From Flavobacterium acetivorans (GTDB lineage: Bacteria > Bacteroidota > Bacteroidia > Flavobacteriales > Flavobacteriaceae): a stretch of 64,000 bases of DNA. Made by a program: the position numbers and the translations under genes. The stretch spans positions 124,001 to 188,000 of the forward strand of contig NZ_CP087132.1 in assembly GCF_020911885.1 (NCBI RefSeq), read 5' to 3'. Below the pieces are notes generated by a model, which saw only the letters and a program-made list of their open reading frames with translations, did not search any database and was not told the origin of the DNA. Below are positions 18,107 to 28,015 of this stretch, piece by piece. Every line of letters begins with the position of its first letter. Position 1 is the stretch's first letter.

Positions 18107-18180
18107 CTTGCCGATTTTAGATTGCCGATTTCAAAACGAATGAAAATTAAAATATCTCTGTAATCTCTTAATCTGAAAAA

Positions 18181-18882
18181 ATGTACCTCAATAATCCGAA
18201 CATAAAACTACCTGAGAACCCAGATACCATTGTTTGGAAATACCTGGATTTATCTAAGTTTCTGGATTTATTGATGTCCAAAAAACTATTCATGTCCCGA
18301 TCCGATAAATTTGAGGATCAATACGAAGGTACTTTTAGCGAACCTACTTATGAGGAAATCAGAAAACTGTCTATAGACAATCCTGATTTTTTGAACTATT
18401 ATAAAACCCACCGGGAAAAAGTAGCCATAAGTAGTTGGCACATCAACGAATATGAGTCCTTTGCTATGTGGCAAATTTTCACCCAAAACAGCGAAGGCCT
18501 GGCCATTCAATCCACTATCGGAAGATTGCAAAACGCATTAATTCCTGAAAATTGCTATAAGCAATACATAGGAGAAGTAAATTACATCGATTACAAAAAA
18601 GAATACATCCCTTTTGACGATATGTTTTTCCCGTTTTTATTTAAACGCAAAAGTTTTCAATACGAGCGTGAAGTTCGCGTCATTACTAATGTGGCCGATA
18701 AAAAAATATCCTTGAATGATGGTTTAAAGATTAGTGTAGATATTTGTCAATTAATTGAAAAAATCTACATTCACCCCAAATCCGAAAATTGGTACAAAAA
18801 CTTGGTGATCGAGCTGGTAAAAAAACTTGACTTTGATTTTATCATTGAAAAGTCAGATTTAGAAAGCGACATCCTGATTTAA
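18181..18882 (+). CDS. DUF2971 family protein
   Basis: 233 residues, soluble. WKYLDLSKFLDLLMSKKLFM followed by SRSDKFEDQYEG is the N-terminal hallmark of DUF2971, and REKVAISSWH followed by an MWQIF segment and the YEREVRVIT motif complete the pattern. The biochemical role is unknown; such genes are scattered and often horizontally mobile. It is 74 bases after the exporter and converges almost without gap (13 bases) on the EF-hand lipoprotein, with no terminator between. Confidence 0.75.
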   Translation: MYLNNPNIKLPENPDTIVWKYLDLSKFLDLLMSKKLFMSRSDKFEDQYEGTFSEPTYEEIRKLSIDNPDFLNYYKTHREKVAISSWHINEYESFAMWQIFTQNSEGLAIQSTIGRLQNALIPENCYKQYIGEVNYIDYKKEYIPFDDMFFPFLFKRKSFQYEREVRVITNVADKKISLNDGLKISVDICQLIEKIYIHPKSENWYKNLVIELVKKLDFDFIIEKSDLESDILI

Positions 18883-18895
18883 AGACATGTTCGTT

Positions 18896-19618
18896 TTATA
18901 TTGGTTCATAACTGCTCACTTTCCATTCGCCATTTGATAGATTGACATAATTGTAATGCACCACATCATTTTTATCAAATTGCCCATTTTTATTAGTATC
19001 CTCAACAGTTCTGAAATACAAACGGTTTTTAGATTCAATTAAACTCCAATCTATTAATTCATGGAAGTTTTTGGAGATTTTAGTAAAACGTTCTCCGCTT
19101 ACATCACTCAAATAAAGCGCTTTGATATCACTTGCATCTAATTTCCCGTCTCTATTACTATCCATATCAAACATAGTGTATACCATAATTTGTTTTTTAG
19201 CACGTTCAGCTACCGATCTTAAATAAGTCGCTGTTTGAATCAAAGCTGGTTTATCGGTTAAAGCTTTTATCGAATCAGAATCTGTTTTTTGAAATTTGAG
19301 ATTTTGCAAATAACCTGTAATTTCATTTTCTCCATAATTGGAAATCGTAAAACTCAAATCAATCACACTCGAAGATCCGTATCTGGCTTTGGTTCCTCTT
19401 TCATAAACCCTTAAATCCCCTACTGGATGAATTAAATAATCCGTTCCTTCCATCTGGATTGGCAAATCAGAAATGGAAATTTGGGTTGAATCTATTTTAA
19501 CAACTCCCTTTTCTTTATTAGTGGCATCATAAATTACTTTAGGCTTCTCTACTTCTTCCTTACAGCTCACCAAAAGTAAAACCGAAAAACCCAAAAGTGC
19601 TATATGTATTTTTTTCAT
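18896..19618 (-). CDS. lipoprotein with two EF-hand-like calcium loops
   Basis: 240 residues. Signal peptide with lipobox (LLLVSCKEE, lipidated Cys19), so it is probably outer-membrane attached. Two EF-hand/dockerin-like calcium loops are visible: DMDSNRDGKLDASD (about 150) and DTNKNGQFDKND (about 208). The middle part is beta-rich with no known domain. A calcium-dependent envelope role is inferred from these loops only. It is separated by about 120 bases from the next same-strand gene. Confidence 0.8.
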   Translation of the reverse strand: MKKIHIALLGFSVLLLVSCKEEVEKPKVIYDATNKEKGVVKIDSTQISISDLPIQMEGTDYLIHPVGDLRVYERGTKARYGSSSVIDLSFTISNYGENEITGYLQNLKFQKTDSDSIKALTDKPALIQTATYLRSVAERAKKQIMVYTMFDMDSNRDGKLDASDIKALYLSDVSGERFTKISKNFHELIDWSLIESKNRLYFRTVEDTNKNGQFDKNDVVHYNYVNLSNGEWKVSSYEPI

Positions 19619-19738
19619 AATGATGTAATATTAAAAAATAAATTCAAATGTAATCAATTTTAAAAACGGTTCTGATATTTAAAAGCTTTTTATGTACTAA
19701 AATTCAATCCAGAAATTTATCTGCTTAGCCTTATTTTG

Positions 19739-22255
19739 CTACAGCTTGGCACTTAACTTCACATTAAACACTCTGGTGGTCATATAATTTGGAATCGCAT
19801 ATTCGCTTTTTGAATACACATCGCGAACCCAAGTATTTGTAATTGCATTTTGATTATTAAACAGATTAAAAATTTCCAATCCCACGGAAAGTTCTTTGAA
19901 ACTCCCTAACCAATTTGTTTTTGACTTTCCTATCGCATTATCGACTAAAACTTTGGAAAACCCAATATCAACCCTGCGATAATCATTCAATCTGTTTTGA
20001 TACAAATAAGGATCAGAATACGATGGCGAACCACCAGGCAATCCGGTGTTATAAACCAAATTCAAATACAATTTCATACTTGGAATAGTAGGCATGTAAT
20101 CTTGAAACAAAATTCCGAATTTCAAACGCTGATCTGTTGGTCTGGCGATGTATCCTTTACCTTCGCTATTTTCCTCTGTTTTGAGATAACCAAAGCTAAA
20201 CCAAGATTCAGTTCCCGGGACAAATTCTCCATTCAAACGAAAATCCAATCCTTGCGCATAAGCTTTGGCAGTATTAGAAGCCTCATAACGTATCCGGACA
20301 TTGTCAATCGTATAGGTATTTACATCTGTTAGTGATTTATAATACAGTTCTGAAATAAGCTTAAAAGGGCGACTCCACATCTCAAAACTATAATCATTAC
20401 TTGCGACAAAATGAACGGATTGTTGTGCTTTGACATTGGGTCGCACCATTCCATCGGCGGCTCTAAGTTCCCTGTAAAAAGGCAGCTGATGATACCATCC
20501 TCCCGAAATCCTAAAAACCATTTCTTTCTCCCAATTTGGCTTTAACGCCAACTGCGCCCTGGGACTAAAAGTAAACTGAGATTTAGCTTGCTCTAGCGCA
20601 CCTAAAACTTCCCAGCTGTGAACACGTACGCCGACATTGTACCAAACTTCGCTATTGCCAATTTCTCCTTTGCGGCTCCATTGACCATAAGCCGAAAATC
20701 TATTGATGGTATTATAATTAGTGGTGCGCACATTTTGATAAGGAACCAATGGGCCCGTATAAGAATAATAAGGCTCGTCCTTTTTTGGCAAATCAATAAT
20801 AGGTGGATTTATCGAAAAACCTGCCGAATCAATCACCTCCCATTCTATTACACGATCTCGAATGGATTCACGGGTATATTTAATTCCCCATTCCAATTGG
20901 TTTTTTTTCCAATCGTGAAACCCTTTTATTTCGGCATTGATTATAAAAGCGTCCAAATCGTTCCGGGCATGATTGAGCTGCGAACCAATCCCTCTGGTAA
21001 AAGAAACGTCACCATAGCTCTCAGAACCAATATTTGAATCTACTTCTCCCAAACGGTATTGGGCCAAAATATCGAAATATTCTTGTTCTAAAGTATGAAA
21101 TGCTGAACCTATAAATTTCAATGTAAAATTATCCGAAACCTTAAAAATGGTTTTTATGGCTCCAAAATAAGTATCGTATTGATCTTTTTCCTGCCCTTCA
21201 TAATAAACAGAAAGGGCCATCGGCTTATCGATAGTACCAAATTTAGTCTGGCGGGTCAAAGGTTCATATTGGTACTTATTTTGAGAAATATTCCCTAAAA
21301 AACTCCATTGCCATTTTGCCGAAGCTTGATAGTTTACATTAGTTTGAACATCTACAAAGCTTGGTTTAAAATTAGTCTGGGTGTCCTGACTTTTCACTAA
21401 AAGACTATTGTTTCTATAACGAATCCCGGTAATAGCGTTCCATTTTTTGTCTCTGGAAACGGCATCTACGCTCAAGCTTGCTCCAAGTAAACTCGCCTCA
21501 AAGCTTGCGCCAGAATTTGTTGGTTTTCGATAAGTTATATCCAAAACTGACGAAAGTTTATCTCCATATTTAGCCTGAAAACCACCAGCAGAAAAATCAA
21601 CATTTTGAACCAAATCAGTATTGGTAAAACTCAATCCTTCCTGCTGACCGGAACGAATCAAAAAAGGGCGATATACTTCTATTTCATTCACGTAAACTAA
21701 GTTCTCGTCATAATTCCCTCCTCGCACCGCATATTGGGTACTTAGTTCATTATTCGAGTTTACGCCCGGCAAAGTTTTCAGGATACTTTCGATTCCGGCA
21801 TTAGCACCGGGTATTTTACGAAAAAGCTCAGGATCAAAAACAGTAACTCCATGAATTTCTTTTCTATTAGCGGCAGTAACTATAATTTCACCTATTTGTT
21901 CCTGTTGGTCATTCATAACCAAATTGAATTCATAGACTTCATTTGCTTTTAAAGTGAGCGAAATAGTTGCTTTTTTTAAAGCAATATGGGTAAATAAAAT
22001 AGTCGTCTTTTGATTCGCAGAAATTTTTATCTGATAAAAACCATTTGCATCAGATCTTGTTCCAATACCGGAACAAGACACATTTACATTAGCTATGGGT
22101 TGGTTATTTTTATCTAAAATAATCCCTTTTACTCGCGCTGATTGAGCAAAAGAAGAAAATCCCAGCCATAATGCAACGAAAACAAAGATTATCTTATTGA
22201 TGCCCAAGTTTGTATATGTATTATTATTTTTGACTTCTAAAGAAAGCTGTCTCAA
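19739..22255 (-). CDS. TonB-dependent outer-membrane receptor
   Basis: 838 residues. A signal peptide (IIFVFVALWLGFSSFAQ) is followed by a CarboxypepD_reg-like domain (ARVKGIILDKNNQPIANVNV), a plug (GANAGIESILKTLPGV; STQYAVRGGNYDENLVYVN) and a long beta-barrel. It takes up an unknown ligand using TonB energy; the small barrel and lack of a SusD partner argue against a glycan-uptake pair. The start is uncertain: ATG at 22255 overlaps the upstream M23 gene by 32 bases and gives a 17-residue hydrophilic lead, while TTG at 22207 would place the signal peptide at the very N-terminus. Confidence 0.92.
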   Translation of the reverse strand: MRQLSLEVKNNNTYTNLGINKIIFVFVALWLGFSSFAQSARVKGIILDKNNQPIANVNVSCSGIGTRSDANGFYQIKISANQKTTILFTHIALKKATISLTLKANEVYEFNLVMNDQQEQIGEIIVTAANRKEIHGVTVFDPELFRKIPGANAGIESILKTLPGVNSNNELSTQYAVRGGNYDENLVYVNEIEVYRPFLIRSGQQEGLSFTNTDLVQNVDFSAGGFQAKYGDKLSSVLDITYRKPTNSGASFEASLLGASLSVDAVSRDKKWNAITGIRYRNNSLLVKSQDTQTNFKPSFVDVQTNVNYQASAKWQWSFLGNISQNKYQYEPLTRQTKFGTIDKPMALSVYYEGQEKDQYDTYFGAIKTIFKVSDNFTLKFIGSAFHTLEQEYFDILAQYRLGEVDSNIGSESYGDVSFTRGIGSQLNHARNDLDAFIINAEIKGFHDWKKNQLEWGIKYTRESIRDRVIEWEVIDSAGFSINPPIIDLPKKDEPYYSYTGPLVPYQNVRTTNYNTINRFSAYGQWSRKGEIGNSEVWYNVGVRVHSWEVLGALEQAKSQFTFSPRAQLALKPNWEKEMVFRISGGWYHQLPFYRELRAADGMVRPNVKAQQSVHFVASNDYSFEMWSRPFKLISELYYKSLTDVNTYTIDNVRIRYEASNTAKAYAQGLDFRLNGEFVPGTESWFSFGYLKTEENSEGKGYIARPTDQRLKFGILFQDYMPTIPSMKLYLNLVYNTGLPGGSPSYSDPYLYQNRLNDYRRVDIGFSKVLVDNAIGKSKTNWLGSFKELSVGLEIFNLFNNQNAITNTWVRDVYSKSEYAIPNYMTTRVFNVKLSAKL

Positions 22256-23921
22256 ATACAGCTGAATTTCCTACATTATCGGTCACTACCACTTTTAATT
22301 GATTAGCGCCTTCAGTCACAATTCCGTCACTAAAATTATGTGTTATTTTTCTGGTTTTGTTATCGTATTCAAATAAAATCCAATTCCCATTCAAATAACC
22401 ATTGTATGTTTTTATACCAGATCTGCTGTCACTAATGGATAATTGAAGCTTCTTCTCTGTGCTCAACCATTTTCCTTCAATCGATTTTGCAATAGAAATA
22501 ACTGGTGCGATAGTATCTATGGCCAAAGTATATTTGCCCAATGTTCTCACTTTGGTCGAGAACACATTGTCTTTTCTATAAGTTGAATTGTAGCCCATTT
22601 TTCCGTTTTTATCAATATCAGCTATAAAAACCTTTTCTTTTTGCGCGTCAGTATACTTATTACTTTCGATAGAAATTGTAAAATTAGAATGTGCCGGAAC
22701 GGTATCATCATGAAGAAACAAGGTATCGTTTCTTACATCAAAATTCATATCAAAATCCTCATAAAAAGTACCCGCGGGGAAAAATACTGACATGTTGTTC
22801 TTGGCAAAACTATTGTCTTTGTTGACTTTTACAAAATAATTTGACACTGTCGCTTCCTTCTCAACAACGGGAGTAGACAAATCATAACTAATCGGAATTG
22901 AAACAGAAGTTGTATTGCCATAAAAATCAGAAACTTCAATACGATAGACCGAAGTCAAATTAGGAAGTATTGTTAAAACTCCATTTGTCTCATCGGTTTT
23001 TATGATACTTAATTTAAACGGATTGACCATGAATAATTTCTGAACTCGTTGAGAGGTTTTCTTATACTTTGAATAATCTACCAAAGCGTTTATATAGCGC
23101 ATTTCATCAAAAGCATAGGTGTCAAATTGGTATCCAAAATTAGCTTTGCCATTCCAATAACTCTGTACTTTATAAGCACCGTTTTTATTAAAAGAAACAT
23201 TATCATAATCGACTGCTGTGATACCAAAGCCTATTTTTCCATTGGCAACCACTTTATTCGCCAGATAAGTTCCGTCTTTTTGCAAAGAAACATTGAGCAA
23301 TAAAGGACGCTTAGATTGATTAACCGATGTTTTTGCATCCAAAGGATAAACATAAACTGCCGAAACAACCGGTTTTTTAGTATCCGTAATCAACTTATCA
23401 AACCCAAATAGCATCGGGTTGATGATTTTTTCGGTTTTGCTGTCTCGAAATTCAAAATGCAAATGCGGCCCTTCGGATGAACCGGTATTCCCAGAGAGAG
23501 CAATAATTTGACCCTTTTTCACGACCAACTCATTCGGTTTTAAGAACAGCTCCATTTCGAATGATTTTTCTTTATAATGCGCTTTCTTGATATAATCCTC
23601 AATTGCATCGGTGGTTCGCTGTAAATGACAATAAACGGTGGTGTATCCGTTTGGATGTGTGATATAAATAGCCTTTCCGTTTCCAAAAGTAGAAACCTTT
23701 ATTCTGGATACATAGCCATCAGCGACAGCATGAACCGAAAGCCCTTCTTTTTGCAAGGTCTTAAAATCCAAACCGGCATGAAAATGATTGGGTCTCAACT
23801 CTCCAAAATTCCCTGACAACTGCATCGGTATATCAAGTGGCGATCTAAAATAGTCTTTTGGGTATTCTGTTTGTCCAAAGCTAAGACCGCAAAACAATAG
23901 AAAAATAAGGGTAAATTTCAT
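22224..23921 (-). CDS. secreted M23 family metallopeptidase
   Basis: 565 residues from ATG 23921, chosen because it begins directly with the signal peptide MKFTLIFLLFCGLSFGQ; the frame is open 23 codons further up. The LytM/M23 domain follows at once: HFHAGLDF (zinc ligands His48 and Asp52) and GPHLHFEF near 155. Such enzymes cut peptidoglycan cross-bridges, or act as regulators when degenerate; here the zinc ligands look intact. The remaining about 400 residues are beta-rich with an Ig-like C-terminus. It overlaps the TonB receptor gene, so the two are one transcript. Confidence 0.88.
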   Translation of the reverse strand: MKFTLIFLLFCGLSFGQTEYPKDYFRSPLDIPMQLSGNFGELRPNHFHAGLDFKTLQKEGLSVHAVADGYVSRIKVSTFGNGKAIYITHPNGYTTVYCHLQRTTDAIEDYIKKAHYKEKSFEMELFLKPNELVVKKGQIIALSGNTGSSEGPHLHFEFRDSKTEKIINPMLFGFDKLITDTKKPVVSAVYVYPLDAKTSVNQSKRPLLLNVSLQKDGTYLANKVVANGKIGFGITAVDYDNVSFNKNGAYKVQSYWNGKANFGYQFDTYAFDEMRYINALVDYSKYKKTSQRVQKLFMVNPFKLSIIKTDETNGVLTILPNLTSVYRIEVSDFYGNTTSVSIPISYDLSTPVVEKEATVSNYFVKVNKDNSFAKNNMSVFFPAGTFYEDFDMNFDVRNDTLFLHDDTVPAHSNFTISIESNKYTDAQKEKVFIADIDKNGKMGYNSTYRKDNVFSTKVRTLGKYTLAIDTIAPVISIAKSIEGKWLSTEKKLQLSISDSRSGIKTYNGYLNGNWILFEYDNKTRKITHNFSDGIVTEGANQLKVVVTDNVGNSAVFETAFFRSQK

Positions 23922-24039
23922 TATATACATTTTTGCTAAGATAAAAAAGTTATCCATAAAGCGTACTAAAAAAACACAATTTGTAACCAATTACATTGCA
24001 ATTATTTGACTTTTTTTAAATAAAAAAACAAATAAAATA

Positions 24040-24069
24040 TTGTAATAATAAAAACTAATACTAAATTTG
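24040..24069 (+). promoter_or_regulatory. promoter of the coiled-coil gene/zapA transcript
   Basis: TTG at 24040-24042, 19-base spacer, TAAATTTG at 24062-24069, 29 bases before the ATG at 24098. Confidence 0.65.
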
Positions 24070-24097
24070 TAATATTAAGTAATGAATAGGATATATA

Positions 24098-24388
24098 ATG
24101 AGTGTAATTGCAGAAATAATTGATACTCTTGAAAATAAGGTTGAAAAACTCATTCTAAAAATACAAAATTTAGAGAAAAACAATCAAGAATTAAAAATCG
24201 AATTAACAAAATCTGCACACATCATAGCAACGCAATCAAATGATTTTGAAGCATTAAAGCTGCAATATGAAACACTTAAAATTGCCAATTCATTACTAGG
24301 CAGTGACGATAATAAGAGAGATACAAAGCTTAAAATAAATTCATTAATTCGGGAAATTGATTACTGTATAGCCCAGCTATCAGATTAG
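24098..24388 (+). CDS. small coiled-coil protein next to zapA
   Basis: 96 residues, almost entirely heptad-patterned from about 8 to 75 (LENKVEKLILKIQNLEKNNQ). No known family was recognised. It is followed by zapA with an eight-base gap and shares its promoter. By size, coiled-coil nature and location it could be a functional counterpart of ZapB, a divisome organiser, but that is inference without sequence homology. Confidence 0.7.
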   Translation: MSVIAEIIDTLENKVEKLILKIQNLEKNNQELKIELTKSAHIIATQSNDFEALKLQYETLKIANSLLGSDDNKRDTKLKINSLIREIDYCIAQLSD

Positions 24389-24396
24389 TAAAAAAG

Positions 24397-24690
24397 ATGG
24401 ACGAAAAGCTTAAAATTAAAATATCAATTGCAGACAGAGTCTACCCGCTAACGGTAGAACTCTCTCAAGAGGAAGGACTTAGAAGTGCTTCTAAAAAAAT
24501 TGACGTGATGATAAAGCAATTTGAAGAAAATTATGCTGTTCGTGATAAGCAAGATGTTTTGGCAATGTGTGCCTTACAATTTGCCTCTCAAGTAGAACAA
24601 AAACAAATTGACAATACTATTAATGGTGAAGAGACCATTGATAGAATTAAAAAAATCAATGCGCTTTTAGATCAATATCTCGACAATTAA
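24397..24690 (+). CDS. zapA: cell division protein ZapA
   Basis: 97 residues. It opens with KLKIKISIADRVYPLTVELSQ (the ZapA beta hairpin), then EEGLRSASKKIDVMIKQFE and a long helix ending NALLDQYLDN. ZapA binds FtsZ filaments and promotes Z-ring bundling. The following order (6S-like RNA, then rny) matches the zapA-ssrS linkage known in several phyla. Confidence 0.88.
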   Translation: MDEKLKIKISIADRVYPLTVELSQEEGLRSASKKIDVMIKQFEENYAVRDKQDVLAMCALQFASQVEQKQIDNTINGEETIDRIKKINALLDQYLDN

Positions 24691-24709
24691 ACGTTCTTTA
24701 CAAAAACTA

Positions 24710-24880
24710 AGATACTGCCTACATTAGTTCACATTTGGTAAACTCAACACTAACAAATTAGAATGAGCAAATCATCACTACTAAAGCATGCCACGCCTAG
24801 GCGAGGAAACTTGAACAGTGAGTTAGCTCAAAACTTGTCATTCCGAGTTTATTCAATACTCCTAATGTAGGCTTTTTTTA
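24710..24880 (+). ncRNA. ssrS: 6S-type regulatory RNA (6S-Flavo/Flavo-1 class)
   Basis: The 200 bases between zapA and rny have no reading frame but a strong terminal stem: GCCTACATTAG (24717-24727) pairs perfectly with CTAATGTAGGC (24862-24872), and seven T follow at once, as in an intrinsic terminator. The long, weakly paired interior of about 135 bases, the total size near 160-170 nt and the location directly behind zapA fit 6S RNA, which occupies and inhibits RNA polymerase holoenzyme in stationary phase. Assignment to the flavobacterial 6S class comes from synteny and shape, not from an alignment. An attenuator for rny is the alternative. Confidence 0.72.
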
Positions 24881-24899
24881 TATATAAATTTTAACAAAC

Positions 24900-26462
24900 A
24901 TGGACATATTAACGATCGTCATTTCAGGTATTATAGGTATTGCAGCAGGTTTTGGGATAGCCAAAATCATAGAAAAAAGCAATATTTCCAATTTAATCAA
25001 AAACGCTAAAAAAGAAGCCGTCTCTATTTTAAAAGATGCCAACCTTGAAGCTGAAAACATTAAAAAAGATAAAATTCTTCAAGCAAAAGAGAAATTTATC
25101 GAATTGAAATCCGAACACGAACAAGTAATTCTAGCCAGAGACAAAAAAGTGGCTGAAGTAGAAAAAAGAATCAGAGATAAAGAATCCCAAGTCTCTAATG
25201 AACTTTCTAAAGCCAAGAAAGTAAACGATGATTTTGAAACAAAAACAGCCGAATACAACGCTAAAATCGAAATTTTAGACAAGAAACAACTTGAAGTTGA
25301 TAAATTACACAAAAGTCAATTACAACAACTTGAAGTAATCTCAGGATTATCTGCCGAAGAAGCTAAAAATCAATTAGTTGAAGGGCTAAAAGCCGAAGCT
25401 AAAACGAAGGCAATGTCTCATATTCAAGATACCATTGAAGAGGCTAAATTGACCGCACAACAAGAAGCTAAGAAAATCATCATCAACACGATACAGAGAG
25501 TAGGAACAGAAGAAGCAGTAGAAAATTGCGTATCTGTATTCAACATCGAATCAGATGACGTAAAAGGAAGAATCATTGGCCGTGAAGGTAGAAATATTCG
25601 TGCATTAGAGGCCGCAACAGGTGTTGAAATCATTGTAGATGACACTCCGGAAGCAATTATCCTTTCTTGTTTTGATCCTGTTCGTAGAGAAATTGCCCGC
25701 TTAGCACTCCATAAATTGGTAACTGATGGTCGTATTCACCCGGCACGTATTGAAGAAGTTGTTGCCAAAACAGCCAAACAAATTGATGACGAGATAATCG
25801 AAGTTGGAAAACGCACCGTTATCGATTTAGGAATTCACGGTTTACACCCTGAATTAATCAAAGTAGTAGGACGTATGAAATACCGTTCTTCTTACGGACA
25901 AAACTTATTGCAACACTCCCGTGAAGTTTCTAAACTTTGTGGTATTATGGCCGCTGAATTAGGCTTAAACGTTAAACTTGCTAAAAGAGCCGGTTTATTA
26001 CACGATATTGGTAAAGTTCCAGATACCGAAAGTGATTTACCGCATGCACTTTTAGGAATGCAATGGGCTGAGAAATACGGTGAAAAAGAAGAAGTTTGCA
26101 ACGCCATTGGCGCGCATCACGACGAGATAGAAATGAAATCCTTATTATCTCCAATTATCCAAGTTTGTGATGCAATTTCAGGAGCTAGACCAGGAGCCAG
26201 AAGACAAGTATTAGATTCTTACATCCAACGTTTGAAAGACTTGGAAGAAGTAGCTTATGGATTTACAGGTGTAAAAAATGCTTATGCCATTCAAGCCGGT
26301 AGAGAACTTCGTGTTATTGTAGAAAGCGAAAAAGTTTCTGATGATAATGCCGCCTCTTTATCATTTGAAATATCTCAAAAAATCCAAACAGAGATGACTT
26401 ACCCAGGACAAGTTAAAGTAACAGTAATTAGAGAAACTAGAGCGGTGAACATCGCTAAATAA
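24900..26462 (+). CDS. rny: ribonuclease Y
   Basis: 520 residues, the usual length. It has one N-terminal membrane helix ([19 protein letters not shown]), a coiled coil (about 30-185), a KH domain ([19 protein letters not shown]) and an HD domain with LLHDIGKV and AHHDEIE as metal ligands. It is an endoribonuclease that starts mRNA decay and acts at the membrane. It starts 20 bases after the 6S-like RNA terminator and shares a bidirectional terminator with xerD. Confidence 0.97.
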   Translation: MDILTIVISGIIGIAAGFGIAKIIEKSNISNLIKNAKKEAVSILKDANLEAENIKKDKILQAKEKFIELKSEHEQVILARDKKVAEVEKRIRDKESQVSNELSKAKKVNDDFETKTAEYNAKIEILDKKQLEVDKLHKSQLQQLEVISGLSAEEAKNQLVEGLKAEAKTKAMSHIQDTIEEAKLTAQQEAKKIIINTIQRVGTEEAVENCVSVFNIESDDVKGRIIGREGRNIRALEAATGVEIIVDDTPEAIILSCFDPVRREIARLALHKLVTDGRIHPARIEEVVAKTAKQIDDEIIEVGKRTVIDLGIHGLHPELIKVVGRMKYRSSYGQNLLQHSREVSKLCGIMAAELGLNVKLAKRAGLLHDIGKVPDTESDLPHALLGMQWAEKYGEKEEVCNAIGAHHDEIEMKSLLSPIIQVCDAISGARPGARRQVLDSYIQRLKDLEEVAYGFTGVKNAYAIQAGRELRVIVESEKVSDDNAASLSFEISQKIQTEMTYPGQVKVTVIRETRAVNIAK

Positions 26463-26481
26463 ACAACTTTGTTCAAATCAT

Positions 26482-26518
26482 AAAAAAAGCATTTCAGTTT
26501 CTTGAAATGCTTTTTTTA
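26482..26518. terminator. bidirectional terminator between rny and xerD
   Basis: AAAAAAAGCATTTCA-gtttct-TGAAATGCTTTTTTT, between convergent genes, overlapping the xerD stop by a few bases. Confidence 0.85.
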
Positions 26519-27421
26519 TTTAACACTTTTTCTTGGATGAAAATTATTAACAACCTCCTTCAAAAACTTCCTGTCCAAATGCAAGTAAATTTCAGTTGTA
26601 GTTATGGATTCGTGTCCCAACATTAACTGAATGGATCGCAAATCGGCACCATTTTCAAGAAGATGCGTAGCAAAAGAATGACGAAAAGTATGCGGACTAA
26701 TCTTTTTATTTAAATCTATTTTAACCGCAAGATCTTTTATAATAGTAAAAATCATAGCCCTTGTTAGCTGACCTCCTCTTCTATTCAAGAACAAGGTATC
26801 GCCAAATTCTTTCTTAACTTTCACCTGATTTCGCATTGTATCTTTATAAAGCTGAATATACTTTTGAGCCAATTTACCCACAGGCACAAACCGCTGCTTA
26901 TTTCCTTTTCCTGTGATTTTAATAAAACCTTCATCAAAAAACAAATCGGATATTTTTAAAGATACCAATTCAGAAACCCGTAACCCGCATCCATAAAGTG
27001 TCTCCAACATGGCACGGTTCCTTTCGCCTTCGTTTGAACTTAAATCGATTGCCTGAATAAGAACATCAATTTCATCCACACTTAAAGTATCCGGTAACTT
27101 CCTTCCTGTTCTGGGTGCCTCAATAAGTTCCAACGGATTGTCTACACGGTAATCCTCAAATATCAGATAACCAAAAAAACTTTTAAGACCGGAGATTATT
27201 CTGGCTTGTGAACGGGCATTAACTTGACTTGAAATAGTATATACAAATTGTTGAACACTTTCCTCGCTAATTTTAAGCGGAGAAACAACAATATTATTCT
27301 CGGAAAGAAAAAGACACAAACGCTCAATATCAAAAGTATAATTGGCGATGGTGTTCTTTGACAAACCACGCTCTATCTTCAAATAAGACTGATAACTTTT
27401 GATGTACGAATCCCAACTCAT
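26516..27421 (-). CDS. xerD: tyrosine recombinase XerD
   Basis: 301 residues, typical XerC/D length. The N-terminal SAM-like core-binding domain is followed by the catalytic domain with all active-site residues: Arg148 (GCGLRVSEL), Lys172 (GKGNK), His244 and Arg247 (HTFRHSFATHLL), His270 (LMLGHESI) and Tyr279 (TEIYLHLD). It resolves chromosome dimers at dif with FtsK. It lies in housekeeping context and is not linked to the tRNA island 16 kb away, so I do not regard it as that element's integrase. Confidence 0.93.
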   Translation of the reverse strand: MSWDSYIKSYQSYLKIERGLSKNTIANYTFDIERLCLFLSENNIVVSPLKISEESVQQFVYTISSQVNARSQARIISGLKSFFGYLIFEDYRVDNPLELIEAPRTGRKLPDTLSVDEIDVLIQAIDLSSNEGERNRAMLETLYGCGLRVSELVSLKISDLFFDEGFIKITGKGNKQRFVPVGKLAQKYIQLYKDTMRNQVKVKKEFGDTLFLNRRGGQLTRAMIFTIIKDLAVKIDLNKKISPHTFRHSFATHLLENGADLRSIQLMLGHESITTTEIYLHLDRKFLKEVVNNFHPRKSVK

Positions 27422-27452
27422 GAATACAAAGAAACGATTTTTACAGTCATAA

Positions 27453-27482
27453 AAAAAACTCCCGTTGTGTCGGGAGTTTCTT
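27453..27482 (-). terminator. terminator after first small OMP gene
   Basis: AAACTCCCG-ttgtgt-CGGGAGTTT with a T-run on the minus strand. Confidence 0.8.
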
Positions 27483-27505
27483 GAATATTAAAATCTAAAA
27501 CACTA

Positions 27506-28015
27506 TTAGAATTTATATCCTAAACCTACAAAAAGTCCACTAAGTTTTGTACTAAAATTACTGTTACCTCCATCAATTAAGTTAGTCAAACCATAATTAT
27601 ATTTTGCATCCAAAGATAAATTTCCAGTTAAATCATAAGACGCCCCTAAATCTAAACCTAAATTAAAAGATTTAGCTCCTTCACCTGCGTCTAAAATAAA
27701 TCCAAAATTTGGTCCAGCTAATACATTAAATTTTTCCGCTACACCAAATTTGGCAAGAACTGGAATTTGAATTTGATCTAAATCTTTAACTGAAACATAC
27801 AACAATTCAGGTTGAACATGGAATTTATCTGAAACTGCAACATCTACAAAACCACCAACGTAAAAACCAGTTTCAGATTCACTATAAGAATTGCCAGCAA
27901 ATTTACCATGCATTGACGCGAAATCGGCACCCGCTTTTACACCAAATTTAGCTTCTTGGGCATTTACAAAGCCAAATACAAATACAGCCGCAGCAGTTAA
28001 AATATTTTTTTTCAT
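27506..28015 (-). CDS. small outer-membrane beta-barrel protein (OMP paralogue 1)
   Basis: 169 residues. The signal peptide ends at FVNAQ, followed directly by EAKFGVKAGADFASMHGKF and alternating amphipathic strands, ending LFVGLGYKF with a terminal aromatic residue as required for BAM insertion. This is an OmpA/OprF-like eight-strand barrel of the 'porin family/outer membrane beta-barrel' type, without a peptidoglycan-binding domain. It is a clear paralogue of the gene at 28362-28937 (nearly the same signal peptide and first strand) and shares an upstream element with it. Ligand unknown. Confidence 0.85.
   Translation of the reverse strand: MKKNILTAAAVFVFGFVNAQEAKFGVKAGADFASMHGKFAGNSYSESETGFYVGGFVDVAVSDKFHVQPELLYVSVKDLDQIQIPVLAKFGVAEKFNVLAGPNFGFILDAGEGAKSFNLGLDLGASYDLTGNLSLDAKYNYGLTNLIDGGNSNFSTKLSGLFVGLGYKF

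Noticed and set aside
26516..27421. XerD as the integrase of the tRNA island
   Set aside because: It lies 16 kb away in conserved housekeeping context with chromosomal XerD length and motifs; no att-like sequence is near it.
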